Both the position numbers and the translations under genes were made by a program. Positions 18,524-27,557 of a stretch of 64,000 bases of DNA are shown here, piece after piece. The notes under the pieces were generated by a model, which worked only from the letters and a program-made list of their open reading frames with translations, did no database searches and was not told the DNA's origin. Position 1 is the first letter of the stretch. Each line of letters starts with the position of its first letter. Source of the stretch: Isosphaeraceae bacterium EP7 (GTDB lineage Bacteria; Planctomycetota; Planctomycetia; Isosphaerales; Isosphaeraceae). The DNA is taken from positions 5,281,174 through 5,345,173 of the forward strand of contig CP151667.1 in NCBI GenBank assembly GCA_038400315.1, given 5' to 3'.

Positions 18524-20791
18524 TCAATGATTGAACAGAAACTCGGCGGAAACCAGCAGCGACCAGACCAGCGACTCGAACGCGTCGCGGCGATCCGCCC
18601 CGGACTCAAGGAACCGCCGAGCCTTCACGACCTCGCCGGGACGCGCCGGTCGGCCTAGGACACGAACGAACAGGTCATCGACGACCTCCGCGACAAGACG
18701 AACGTCGTTCGCCATGCGAGTTGGCAGCCCGTCCTTGGCCTTCAGTTTTTGTTCCAGGATCGGCGAGCCGATCAGCGCGAGTGCCTGACCGAGTGACGCC
18801 TCGTCGACACGTTCGCATTCGCACGCCGAAGAGCGAGCAGGGCGGCCGAATACGTCGAGGAATGTGCTTGGTACCGTCTCGTCGGGCAGGTCGAGTGCTC
18901 GAGTCCCCGCCGGGAACTTGCCCGGGCTGCCCGCGAACTCGGTGGCGACACCGAGGGCGTCACTGAACGCATCCAGGAGCACCTCGGCCTGGAGGCGTTT
19001 GGGATAAAAACGGGCGAACGTCTGATGGTCTTCCCCATTGGTCCCGTTCGGCTCCGCGCTCGAGGCATAGGCTTCGGAGTTGCAGCAGACTCGGATCAGG
19101 TGCTTGATGTCGTAGCCGCTCCGGGCAAAATCGCGGGCCAGAGTGTCGAGCAGCTCGGGGTGACTCGGCGGATTCGTGCTTCTGGCATCATCGATCGGGT
19201 GGATCAGTCCCCGGCCGAAGAAGTGGCCCCAGATCCGGTTGGCCATCGTGCGGGCGAAGAAGGGATTTCCCGGGTCGGTCATCCAGTGCGCCAGGCTCGC
19301 ACGAGGATCGTCGTACGGACCTACTGAGAACTCCGGCCCGCCCAGCGGGCGGGGGGTCATCGTTCGCTTCGTGCGGGGATTCTTAACCCGACCCTCCGAC
19401 GCCACGAAGATCGTTTGATTGGTGGGGACCTCCGCGTCGGCAAACCCTCCCTTGCGCCCAACGCGGGCGAAGACCGCAGCCAGACCGTAGTAGTCGTCTT
19501 GACTCCAGCGCTCGGCGGGATGGTGGTGACACTGAGCACACTGCACGCGGACGCCGAGGAAGGCCTGGGAGATCGATTCGACATAATCCTGCGATGTACG
19601 CACCGATCGATACCAGACCGTCGGAGGGTTATTCTCCTGGCTGCCGACGGCCGTGAGGATCTCGGAGGCGAAGCGGTCATAGGGCATGTTCGACCCTACC
19701 GCCTCGCGAATCCAGGCAGCAAAGAGGGTCGTGCCGGCTCGCTGTTGACTGGTAGAATAACCGCCGCCTCGATTCTTAAGGATGTCAGCCCACTTAAGGC
19801 CGAACAGGCTGGCGTACTCGGGTCGTTCAAGGAGGCGATCGATCAATCTGGCTCGCTTGTCGGGGCGGGCATCGACAAGGTAGGTGCGAACTTCCTCGGG
19901 CGTCGGAATCGTGCCGCAGATGTCCAGGCTTGCGCGACGGAGGAAAGTCGCGTCATCGGCAGGCGGCGACGGCTCAATGCCCAGGCGCCGCCACTGCTGT
20001 CGCAAGAGCCGGTCAACCCACGTCCCGCCCTGCTCTGCCTCGGACGTCGAGGCAAACGATTTCGGGGTGTGATATGGCACGGTTCCATGGAACACGCCGA
20101 ACTGGTCGCCGTAACGAACCATCACGGCGAAGAGGCCGCCACGATCCTTCGTCTGGATCTCTCCCGAGGCGCTTACCTCTGCCACATCGGGCTCGTTCGA
20201 CTCAAACAGCGCCAGACGGGTCACGTCACGGGTCGAGCCGTCGGAGAGCGACGCCCGCACCCGCAGAGACACGCGGACATTCCTCGACAATACGGAGTCG
20301 CCAGGTTCGATTTCGACACGCTGGACGACAGGATCGTCGTGACGAGGGGGTGGTGCTCCCTGTTCGACCCAGCGACGTAGGACGCCATAGTCCTCCGAAT
20401 CCGGTGTGATGAGTCGCCCGCCGCCGTGGGGGACGATCCCGGTTGCCTTGAGAAGTATCAGGCTCCCCTCGGGCGACGCGGGGAAGATCCGCCGTCCGCG
20501 CGCCTCGAGGACCATCGCCTCATAATCTTCAGCGGGCTCGTAACCGAGCAGCGAGAGCTTGAAGCCATTCTGGCCGGTGTCCTTGCCATGACACCCGCCG
20601 CTGTTGCAACCAAACTTCGTGAGTAACGGGCTCACGTCGGTGGTGAATGCGACTCGCAGGCCGATCGAGGGTTCACCACCAAGAGCTTGCCAAGCCGGCA
20701 GTCCGAGCAACGCCGAGAAGACGACGAGCCATCCCGCCGCGCCCTGTGTCAGGTACGTTCTCGAAATGGCCCTTCGATCCGGGTCGTTCAT
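18524..20791 (-). CDS. DUF1549/DUF1553 cytochrome-like protein, operon B
   Basis: A 755-residue exported protein homologous to the one at 14353-16584. A hydrophobic leader spans about residues 15-38. A cytochrome-like domain has CNSGGCH at 62-68 (again CX4CH). An Ig-like segment follows, then DUF1549 (ATFLRRASLDICGTIPT, and CAQCHHHPAERW), then DUF1553 (MANRIWGHFFGRGLIHPIDD, and YPKRLQAEVLLDAF). It ends SLLVSAEFLFNH. The ATG at 20791 overlaps the stop of the PPC gene by 4 bases (ATGA), and an in-frame upstream start would extend into that gene. The order PPC, DUF1549/1553, DUF1501 is inverted relative to operon A, where DUF1549/1553 comes first. Confidence 0.85.
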   Translation of the reverse strand: MNDPDRRAISRTYLTQGAAGWLVVFSALLGLPAWQALGGEPSIGLRVAFTTDVSPLLTKFGCNSGGCHGKDTGQNGFKLSLLGYEPAEDYEAMVLEARGRRIFPASPEGSLILLKATGIVPHGGGRLITPDSEDYGVLRRWVEQGAPPPRHDDPVVQRVEIEPGDSVLSRNVRVSLRVRASLSDGSTRDVTRLALFESNEPDVAEVSASGEIQTKDRGGLFAVMVRYGDQFGVFHGTVPYHTPKSFASTSEAEQGGTWVDRLLRQQWRRLGIEPSPPADDATFLRRASLDICGTIPTPEEVRTYLVDARPDKRARLIDRLLERPEYASLFGLKWADILKNRGGGYSTSQQRAGTTLFAAWIREAVGSNMPYDRFASEILTAVGSQENNPPTVWYRSVRTSQDYVESISQAFLGVRVQCAQCHHHPAERWSQDDYYGLAAVFARVGRKGGFADAEVPTNQTIFVASEGRVKNPRTKRTMTPRPLGGPEFSVGPYDDPRASLAHWMTDPGNPFFARTMANRIWGHFFGRGLIHPIDDARSTNPPSHPELLDTLARDFARSGYDIKHLIRVCCNSEAYASSAEPNGTNGEDHQTFARFYPKRLQAEVLLDAFSDALGVATEFAGSPGKFPAGTRALDLPDETVPSTFLDVFGRPARSSACECERVDEASLGQALALIGSPILEQKLKAKDGLPTRMANDVRLVAEVVDDLFVRVLGRPARPGEVVKARRFLESGADRRDAFESLVWSLLVSAEFLFNH

Positions 20792-23235
20792 CGGATGATC
20801 TCCATGTCGATGAAGCATCCGACGTGGTGGATCGGTTCGTCCTCGAGGGTACCGACCGCCTCGAGCCGCAGCGTCGACTGCCGGCCGAGCGGGGCGTCGT
20901 CCGAGGCGACAACCTGAAGGACGCCGCTCTCGGTCTGGCCGACGAACGTGACGCCCATCGCCCGCAAACCGGTCGCACCTTCTGGCGCGTACAGCTCTGT
21001 ATGAATCTTGCCGATGAAACCGTTCCGCCGGAGTGCCCGGTAGTGGATCTGAACTGTCTCCCCACGCTTGATCGTCTTGGGGGTCTTAGGGTCGACTCGA
21101 AGATCGATGGCCCCGGGCCCCACCTCGACCGTCACGGAATCCGAATAAGCGATGATTGCCTGAGTACTCGGCTTCGTTCCCGGCATTTCGGAGGGAGCGG
21201 TCACCTCCAAATCAGCCCGGACCGCGAACGTGTAGGGGCCCGGCGAAAGCCGCTCAGGGACACGAAGGCTAACCCAAATCTTGGAGGGATCAGCGGAATC
21301 GCGGAAGATCCGATCGACTGGGTCTGCGGGGATGCCGACTCCGGTTAATGCGACCGTGCCCAACTTCCATCCAGGGGAGACATCCAACTGGACCAGGACG
21401 TCCATGACTGTTCCCTGGGAAACGGACGTCCGGCTCGGCGTCGCAGAGACCAGGCCGAGGGCCTCGGGCCCGGTCGCAGCCACGATACGGCCGGTCAGGC
21501 GTGTGGAAGCGGTCGGCGGACCGGTTGAAACTACGGTCGCCCCACGCGCCTGATGCACGACCTCGACCCCGCCCAGGTCGGCACGGCCGGTCAGCGTGAA
21601 TGCTCTCGGTTCCCGGCTCGCATCGAGGCTCGAAGAGACAATCAAAGGAACGCGAGTCACGCCCGGCCCCAGCCAGACGTCCGGACAGTCGAAGCCATCG
21701 GGGAGTCCGGAAGCCGTCACTCGAATAGGCCGCGACAAGCCTCGATTACGTGTGGCGACGAGTTCGATCATCGCCCGACCTCCTCGGGGCACGCTCCACC
21801 CGACGGAGCCCTGGTCGCCCCCGGGAGCAGCCAGGAGCTGGAAGTCGGCCTCCTCGCGTCGGACGCTCAGCCGGTAGAGCCGGCGGGGGTCCCGACGCGT
21901 GCCTCCGATCAGGTTTCGCACCAAGATCCAGTAATCGCCTGTCGCCGGCGCGACCCAGCGTCCGGAGGGATCGGAGTGGCCGGTCTTGATCACGCCTGCT
22001 TCCGGATCGACCAGGGTATCGGTCAGGTGGAGGAGCTCGCGTTCGGTACGGGCGTCGAGCACGGACAGGTCCAGATCGACTGGGGCGCCAATACGTTCGC
22101 CAAAGAGTTCCAACCAGACGACCTCGCCCCGATCGGCGTGAATGAGATACCAGTCTTTCTCATCACCGGCTTCGAGCCGCCCGCAAACCTCGCTCGGCCA
22201 GGAGATCTGCTGGGCCTTCGTGGGCTTATGGTTCTTCTCGGTGTCGAGAAGGACGGGAACGTCGGTGATTCCCACCAAAACCGGCGCGGGCGCGCCCGGA
22301 AAATCGACAGGGAATTCATCGACCGAGAATCGCGACGGACGCTCAAACGTTCGCGTCAGGGGCGATGCTCCGGGCGCCGGCGGGGTCACGTCGACCTCGA
22401 CCTGATCGAACTGAGACGGATCGGATCCGGCACTACCGGCTCGTCCCAGATTGCGTCCGAACAGGGTCACACGCGTCGTTCTGCCCCGCTCGACGACGTT
22501 CGGCCACGCGGAATCCACGCGCGGGCCTGTGTCGATATCGACCCGATAGACGTGTTCGGGACTTCCCGTATTCGTGAGATCAGACACGTGGACCACGTAT
22601 TGGCCGTCGGCAGGCGCGAGGAAGTCGATCAGGGGATCGAGTCCCTCGTATCCTCGGCTCGAACCCAGGCGAAGGCCTCGCTCGTCGTCCAGTTCCAGCA
22701 CCGCGCGGAGCTTCGAGTCGAGCCGTTCTGCCCACCCTTCGATCACCACGCGCTGGCCTGACCGAGCGTGGAAGCGAAAGACATCAACTTCGCCCGGATT
22801 TTTGATCCTCCCGCAGAGCGACACGTCGAGCTCGACCACCTGAGCTTTCAATCCAATTCCCTTCGACTCACTTTCCGAGAGAGTCGCACGAGGGCTCACG
22901 AAAAAGCCGCGTGGGCAACTCAGGCCGTTTGCACCGAGAGCGCGGAGATCGTAGAGGCCGGGAGAAATGTCGGCCGGGATCTCAATTGTGAATCGCGATT
23001 CGCCACGTTTCATCGCCTTGATGCGCGGCTCGTCGCAAAGCAGCGTCGAAAGCCCTTCGAGGCCTGTGCCGCTCACCTGCACATCGACCGAGGTGCCGAC
23101 CCTTCCCCCGGGTGGAAAGACGATGGTCAGGAGGGGCGAGGACCCGTCGGCGATCGCCGAACGTCCAAGTCCTGCCTGGGCGAAGGTCAGGAATGTCGCG
23201 ACTGAGATGAGCCAACGAAGGACTGGTTGGAGCAT
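20788..23235 (-). CDS. PPC-domain exported protein, first gene of operon B
   Basis: An 815-residue exported protein with a signal peptide (about 1-29). The N-terminal Ig-like module (FPPGGRVGTSVDVQVSG) is followed by PPC-type modules (VDVFRFHARSGQRVVIEGWAERLDSKL near residue 150, and DWYLIHADRGEVVWLELFGERIG near 360) and C-terminal beta-sandwich regions. It is a paralogue of the operon A protein at 12093-14348 but has no coiled-coil tail and ends in a plain beta domain (HHVGCFIDMEIIR). The function is unknown. Such proteins may bind surface polymers or partner cytochromes, which is inference from context only. The next gene starts inside its stop codon. Confidence 0.8.
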   Translation of the reverse strand: MLQPVLRWLISVATFLTFAQAGLGRSAIADGSSPLLTIVFPPGGRVGTSVDVQVSGTGLEGLSTLLCDEPRIKAMKRGESRFTIEIPADISPGLYDLRALGANGLSCPRGFFVSPRATLSESESKGIGLKAQVVELDVSLCGRIKNPGEVDVFRFHARSGQRVVIEGWAERLDSKLRAVLELDDERGLRLGSSRGYEGLDPLIDFLAPADGQYVVHVSDLTNTGSPEHVYRVDIDTGPRVDSAWPNVVERGRTTRVTLFGRNLGRAGSAGSDPSQFDQVEVDVTPPAPGASPLTRTFERPSRFSVDEFPVDFPGAPAPVLVGITDVPVLLDTEKNHKPTKAQQISWPSEVCGRLEAGDEKDWYLIHADRGEVVWLELFGERIGAPVDLDLSVLDARTERELLHLTDTLVDPEAGVIKTGHSDPSGRWVAPATGDYWILVRNLIGGTRRDPRRLYRLSVRREEADFQLLAAPGGDQGSVGWSVPRGGRAMIELVATRNRGLSRPIRVTASGLPDGFDCPDVWLGPGVTRVPLIVSSSLDASREPRAFTLTGRADLGGVEVVHQARGATVVSTGPPTASTRLTGRIVAATGPEALGLVSATPSRTSVSQGTVMDVLVQLDVSPGWKLGTVALTGVGIPADPVDRIFRDSADPSKIWVSLRVPERLSPGPYTFAVRADLEVTAPSEMPGTKPSTQAIIAYSDSVTVEVGPGAIDLRVDPKTPKTIKRGETVQIHYRALRRNGFIGKIHTELYAPEGATGLRAMGVTFVGQTESGVLQVVASDDAPLGRQSTLRLEAVGTLEDEPIHHVGCFIDMEIIR

Positions 23236-24093
23236 TGGCGGCGCCTCAGATCATTCGAAACCGAAGGTCTCTGGAGTAAGCGAGGCGTACGGCGAGGCGA
23301 ACGGAGGGAGTCGTGGTGGGTTTTAGGCAGGGTTTCGTTAGTCTGCCGTGACTGCGGCTACTTAATGCCAACCGACATGAGGCAATCCGGTCGATTGAAC
23401 TCACCCCAGGAACTCCGGAAGCTGAGCCCGGATGACACGAGGCAAACTATTGTTTAGCACCTCGGAGCCGCGGGGTCCAGGGGCGAGTATCGTCGATCCA
23501 ACGTCCGCTCCTTGGCTGATCGAACCTGGTGATCACCGACGGCTGGGGAATCGAGAGCATCCTGGCAGGAGTCCGCCCGAATTGGGTGGTGCGATCAAAG
23601 CTAGGTGAACGGGAGAGCCCGGCCGCGACGGCAATGAGGCACGTTGTGAGGAACGCGGCGACGTCGCAGGTCGTAGTCAAGCAAGCCTGTACCCTCATGG
23701 ACAATCACCAGGAGGTCAGGCCTTTGGACCGCCATCGGACGAGCCAGATTTGGGACCTACTCGATCATCTGGGTGTGGGAAGCAGGACGTCGGATTTCGG
23801 CATCGTCGGGGAATTCTTCGTGGGTCTCGAAGCGATGCGATCAGCTGACAGGTCCAGGTGGAGGTTCCTCGACGGATTCTACTCCCTGATGTGGCAAGAC
23901 GGGGTGCCCTGGTCCAGGATGTCCCAACAGCAGCAAGTTGCTCGATAACCCAACCCGTCCGGGTTACCCTCTCCTCGGCTCACGAAGGGTTTCGAATCAA
24001 CTAGCCGCCTGCCTTGGCCGCGAGTCACGAAACCGGACGTGTGACGGGGCGTCGGGCACGAGACGAACTTTCCTAGATCCGCTGGAGGTCCTC
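23236..24093. other. Divergent intergenic region with competing small frames
   Basis: 858 bases between the leftward operon B and the rightward LamG gene. A rightward frame (23529-23948, 139 codons) and a leftward frame (23447-23698, about 84 codons, beginning with a hydrophobic leader-like stretch CDVAAFLTTCLIAVAAGL) overlap each other. Neither shows a good ribosome site or recognisable domain. The leftward one could be a relic of an exported protein. I do not call either as a gene. Confidence 0.35.
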
Positions 24094-25758
24094 ATGCGCT
24101 GGAAACTACTGCTGTCGCTACTTTTCGTTGGTGTGCCCGCCTTAGCAGAGGACCGCGGCCTGATTGCTCACTGGAATTTCTCCGGCGATACAAATGACAC
24201 CTCGGGACATGGCAACCACGGACGGGCCTTCTCGGTCGACCTGACCTCGCCCGGCCCCGATGGATCCCCTCGCGGCGCGGCGAGGTTCGATGGGAAGTCG
24301 TCCTATCTCGAAGTCCCTGCGAATCCCTCGCTGAACCTCGGCAAAAGCGACTTCACACTCGCCACCTGGGTGCAAACAGAAGAATCGCTCGATGATGTCC
24401 TGGGCGATTTGGTGAGCAAATACGACCCCGTCGCCCGACGCGGGCTGAACTGGTGCATTAAAAGCGGAGCCGGATCGACGAACAGTCAGGCCAACGACCG
24501 CAATGTCCATCTCGGCATCGACAGCGGCACCGAGCCCGTCTGGACCGACCGCGGGCGGCCCGGCAATGCCGTCTACGTCATAGCAATGGCGGTCCACGAC
24601 GGGAAGCTGTTCGTGGGAACCTGTGAGGTCGGTCCGGGCGAGGCGGGACACGTCTACCGATACGACGGCGGGTCGAGGTGGGTCGACTGCGGTCGCCCCG
24701 ACAGCAGCAATGCCGTCACCTCACTCGCTGCTCACGGCGGCAAGCTCTACGCCGGCACAGGTCGTTACCGCCTTGCGGGTTCTGCCTTGCCCGAGTCGAC
24801 GAACGCGAATCTAGGCGGCAAGATCGCCCGCTACGACGGCGATGGAAACTGGGCCGACTGCGGCCGGCTGCCCGACACAGAAGCCGTGGGCGGTATGGTG
24901 GTCTTCCGCGGCGAGCTCTACGCCTCGTCCCTGTACAAGCCGGCCGGATTCTTTCGTTATCAGGGGGGCGACAAGTGGCAGAGAAGTCCCCTGCCCGACG
25001 ACGGTCGCCGGGTCGTCGCCCTCGGAGTCTATAATGGACATCTTTACGCGGGGTCTTACGATACCTGCTCCGTCAGCCGATTTGACGGCAAGACCTGGAA
25101 ATCCTTCCCCGCCCTGGAAACCTCCGGTCAGACGTATTCGTTCGAGGTTTTCGCGGGTGAACTCTATGTCGGGACCTGGCCTAACGGGCGAGTATTCCGG
25201 CTCGATCGAGGTGAACGCTGGATCTCAGCCGGCCGATTGGGTGAGGAGTTAGAAGTCATGGGAATGGCCGTCCACAACGGTAAACTTTATGGAGGCACGC
25301 TCCCGCTCGCGGAGGTCTATCGGCTCGACGACGACACCCGCTGGACCAAGACAGGCCGGCTCGACCTGACCCCCGACGCGAGCTACCGCCGGGCATGGTC
25401 GATGGCGATCTTCGACGGCCGCCTCTTTTGCGGAACACTCCCATCTGGGCGTGTCCACGCTCTGGAGGTCGGCCAGAGTCTGACACTCGACCGTGCGCTC
25501 GAACCTGGCTGGAAGCACCTCTCCGCCGTTCGCCAGGGAGGGAGGCTCTCACTTTACGTCGACGGAACACAAGTCGCGTCATCGTCCTTGCAGGGACCAC
25601 CCCTGGATCTGACCAATCAATCTCCGATGCGAATCGGTTTCGGAATGCACGATTATTTCCGAGGCAGCCTGAGCGACCTGCGCGTGTATAACCGGGCAAT
25701 CTCGGCAGCTGAGATCGCAGCCCTGGCGAAACGGGGTGACGTGACGACGCTGCCATGA
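24094..25758 (+). CDS. Secreted LamG protein with a seven-blade propeller nested inside the LamG fold
   Basis: A 554-residue protein with a signal peptide (residues 1-18). Residues 20-145 are the first half of a LamG/concanavalin-type domain (LIAHWNFSGDTNDTSGHGNHG, with FTLATWVQTEE). Residues 465-545 are the second half (LSLYVDGTQVA, then GSLSDLRVYNRAISAAEIAAL). Between them lie seven repeats of a blade motif of the type hhxhhVxxGxLYhGT: VHDGKLFVGT, AHGGKLYAGT, FRGELYASS, YNGHLYAGS, FAGELYVGT, VHNGKLYGGT and FDGRLFCGT. Seven repeats suit a closed seven-blade propeller. ATG 24094 has GGAGG 9-13 bases upstream and begins the leader. A glycan-binding or glycan-processing role is only inferred. 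Confidence 0.8.
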   Translation: MRWKLLLSLLFVGVPALAEDRGLIAHWNFSGDTNDTSGHGNHGRAFSVDLTSPGPDGSPRGAARFDGKSSYLEVPANPSLNLGKSDFTLATWVQTEESLDDVLGDLVSKYDPVARRGLNWCIKSGAGSTNSQANDRNVHLGIDSGTEPVWTDRGRPGNAVYVIAMAVHDGKLFVGTCEVGPGEAGHVYRYDGGSRWVDCGRPDSSNAVTSLAAHGGKLYAGTGRYRLAGSALPESTNANLGGKIARYDGDGNWADCGRLPDTEAVGGMVVFRGELYASSLYKPAGFFRYQGGDKWQRSPLPDDGRRVVALGVYNGHLYAGSYDTCSVSRFDGKTWKSFPALETSGQTYSFEVFAGELYVGTWPNGRVFRLDRGERWISAGRLGEELEVMGMAVHNGKLYGGTLPLAEVYRLDDDTRWTKTGRLDLTPDASYRRAWSMAIFDGRLFCGTLPSGRVHALEVGQSLTLDRALEPGWKHLSAVRQGGRLSLYVDGTQVASSSLQGPPLDLTNQSPMRIGFGMHDYFRGSLSDLRVYNRAISAAEIAALAKRGDVTTLP

Positions 25759-26084
25759 CGGGCGAGATATTAAGGGCATCGAATCGTCAATAATTCGAAT
25801 GTTCACGAACTGGGCCTTCAGCCGGACTAACCTAGCTGATTTCGATCCTCGGGCTGTTCGGCATGGTCCCCGCCGCGCAGTCCGGTGGACCGGAATAGAA
25901 CCGGATCGTTTCGCATAGCGGAGCGTCCTCGATTACAACGCCCGCAGGTACGTGATCGGCATAGTAGCCTCTGATCCCTCCCGGCGATCGACGGATCACT
26001 TCGAGACGGCCAGCGAATTAATCGTCAAAGTTGGCAGCACATTAATGATCGTGGTTGGTATCGCGCCGTACTTCGGCCAATCCT
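25759..26084. other. Intergenic region left of the insertion sequence
   Basis: 326 bases between the LamG gene and the left terminal repeat of the insertion sequence. No gene, strong hairpin or repeat was found. Confidence 0.35.
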
Positions 26085-26097
26085 ACGGGGTCAGGCC
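26085..26097 (+). repeat. Left terminal inverted repeat of the insertion sequence
   Basis: ACGGGGTCAGGCC, exactly complementary to 27538-27550. It lies 54 bases beyond the transposase stop. Confidence 0.75.
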
Positions 26098-26150
26098 AGG
26101 GACATTAGGCCGCTGCCTCTTCAGCTGCACTTTCAGGGAGATTGTGCATG

Positions 26151-27480
26151 TCACGCGGCCAAGCTAAGCAGCCTTTTGCCGGTCGCCCGCATTTCGGCCT
26201 CGGTAGTCCCCGGGTGTAGAAACGCACGAATCTCTTCGCCCAGCAATTCACCGCGGCAGGCCCTCCGCTTATCCGAGTGGCTCGGGCGACGCGCCGAACT
26301 GTCCCATGGCGAGGCCGATCGGTCCACCAACTCCTTGTCCTTGCGGCCCCAAGCCCATGCCTCGGTCATCGTGAACGTCCACAGGCAGAGGTGGAACGAC
26401 CCGATATTCGCCCAGATGAACCGCACCTGCTGCTGGCCCGCTCCCACGACCTGCTTGCACTCGCGGAAGGTGATCTCCAGGCTGAGCCAATCGGTCGCCA
26501 TGCCCAGGATGTCGGCCACGGTCTCCGTGGGATCGGTGCAGAAGTACGCCCGCCAGCCGGTCGGCTCGTCCACTAGCACCACCCGGAACACGCCGTCGGC
26601 CGGCCTCCAGGTCGCCTGGAACGTCTTGTACGTCTTGATCTCCTTATCGCCGTACAGGTCGGACGTGTCGGACGACCAGTCGCGCCGCTGGCCACCCCGC
26701 TTGGCCAGGTCAATCTTGCCCTCTCCGTAGGTTCGTAGCCAGCCTCGCTTCCCCGCCGGCTTGGAGCCGGGCAAGTTCCGCAGGACTGCGTCCTTGCGAA
26801 GACGACTAACGACGGTCATCACCAGGGCCGCCGCCGGCTTGAGGAGGTCCCGCTTGGCATATGCCCCGTAGGCCACCACCCAGATCGGCTTGCCGAGCAG
26901 GCCGAGCCAGGGCTTGGCCCAACGGATCAGCTCGACGGCCAACTCCAGGTTGGTGCGGAAGGCCGGCCGATGCTTCGGGTCCATGGCCGGTAGGTCTTTC
27001 TTGCGGAGGTACGGCCGGGCCAGCAGCGGCAGGGCGATCGTGCCCCAGGTCCCGTGGGCGACGAGCAGGCCGAGGACGGCGAAGACGTGCCCATCGACAT
27101 AAGGCGAGCCGGATGGGCCGGGTGCCAGGTTTTGGTGGATGCCGGACCTATGGACGTATGGCCCGTATCTCTTCGTCGGGGTGTCGTCCAGGGCCAGCGT
27201 CAGACGCTCGGCCCGGCCAACAGCGGGGTGACCACCTTGGTCAGAAGACGCCAGGCAATGCGATCGGTTCGCTTACCGGCGTTGACGGCGATGTATCAGG
27301 ACTGAAACCGATCGCTACGTTTGCCCGCCCTGACCCAGGTCGTAACGGTGCGCCGGCCCCGGGCCAGGACGGCGCGGAGGAACAGCAGGGCGAGCCGAGG
27401 GGCGGAGCGGGGGTCGAGGGCGGCGGCGAGCCACGAGGACCACTGGCACGGGACGGGAAGCTGGTGCGAAGATGTAATCG
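26151..27480 (-). pseudogene. Broken DDE transposase of the insertion sequence
   Basis: Read leftward from about 27480, the frame gives WSSWLAAALDPRSAPRL and RRTVTTWVRAGKRSDRF, then a TGA stop at about 27297. It resumes as NAGKRTDRIAWRLLTKVV and shifts frame near 27210, continuing as LTLALDDTPTKRYGPYV down to the stop at 26151. The first catalytic aspartate (LALDD) is present. The segment corresponding to the second reads VVAYGAYAK, where related transposases have a D before GAYAK, so this residue is lost. The third catalytic segment around LEITFRECK remains. One nonsense codon, one frameshift and one catalytic substitution make it dead. The last 278 codons are an uninterrupted frame starting at ATG 26984. 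Confidence 0.8.
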
Positions 27481-27537
27481 AGGGCCGGCTCCGTTCGGGG
27501 AGTTAGGCTGGTGTGGTAACCGCAATCGACCCGATCG

Positions 27538-27550
27538 GGCCTGACCCCGT
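27538..27550 (-). repeat. Right terminal inverted repeat of the insertion sequence
   Basis: GGCCTGACCCCGT, exact reverse complement of 26085-26097. It ends 7 bases before the start of the CPCC pseudogene. Confidence 0.75.
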
Positions 27551-27557
27551 CTACTCG

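Larger units (their letters stand above)
26085..27550 (-). mobile_element. Inactive insertion sequence with 13-base terminal inverted repeats
   Basis: The element is bounded by ACGGGGTCAGGCC at 26085-26097 and its exact reverse complement GGCCTGACCCCGT at 27538-27550, giving 1466 bp. Inside lies a single minus-strand DDE transposase gene, now broken, whose start and stop fall about 60-75 bases inside the ends, as expected for a simple insertion sequence. Flanking bases (left CCAATCCT, right CTACTCGA) show no clear target duplication, so the flanks have probably drifted. A fragment of the same transposase lies at 6661-6898. Family assignment (IS4-like/IS701-like) is from memory of similar planctomycete transposases. 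Confidence 0.8.

Noticed and set aside
21553-22761. Rightward open frame (about 402 codons) antisense to the operon B PPC gene
   Set aside because: It is an arginine- and histidine-rich shadow, and the minus strand carries the recognisable beta-sandwich protein.
23529-23948. Possible 139-codon rightward gene in the divergent gap
   Set aside because: There is no ribosome site or known motif, and it overlaps a competing minus-strand frame.
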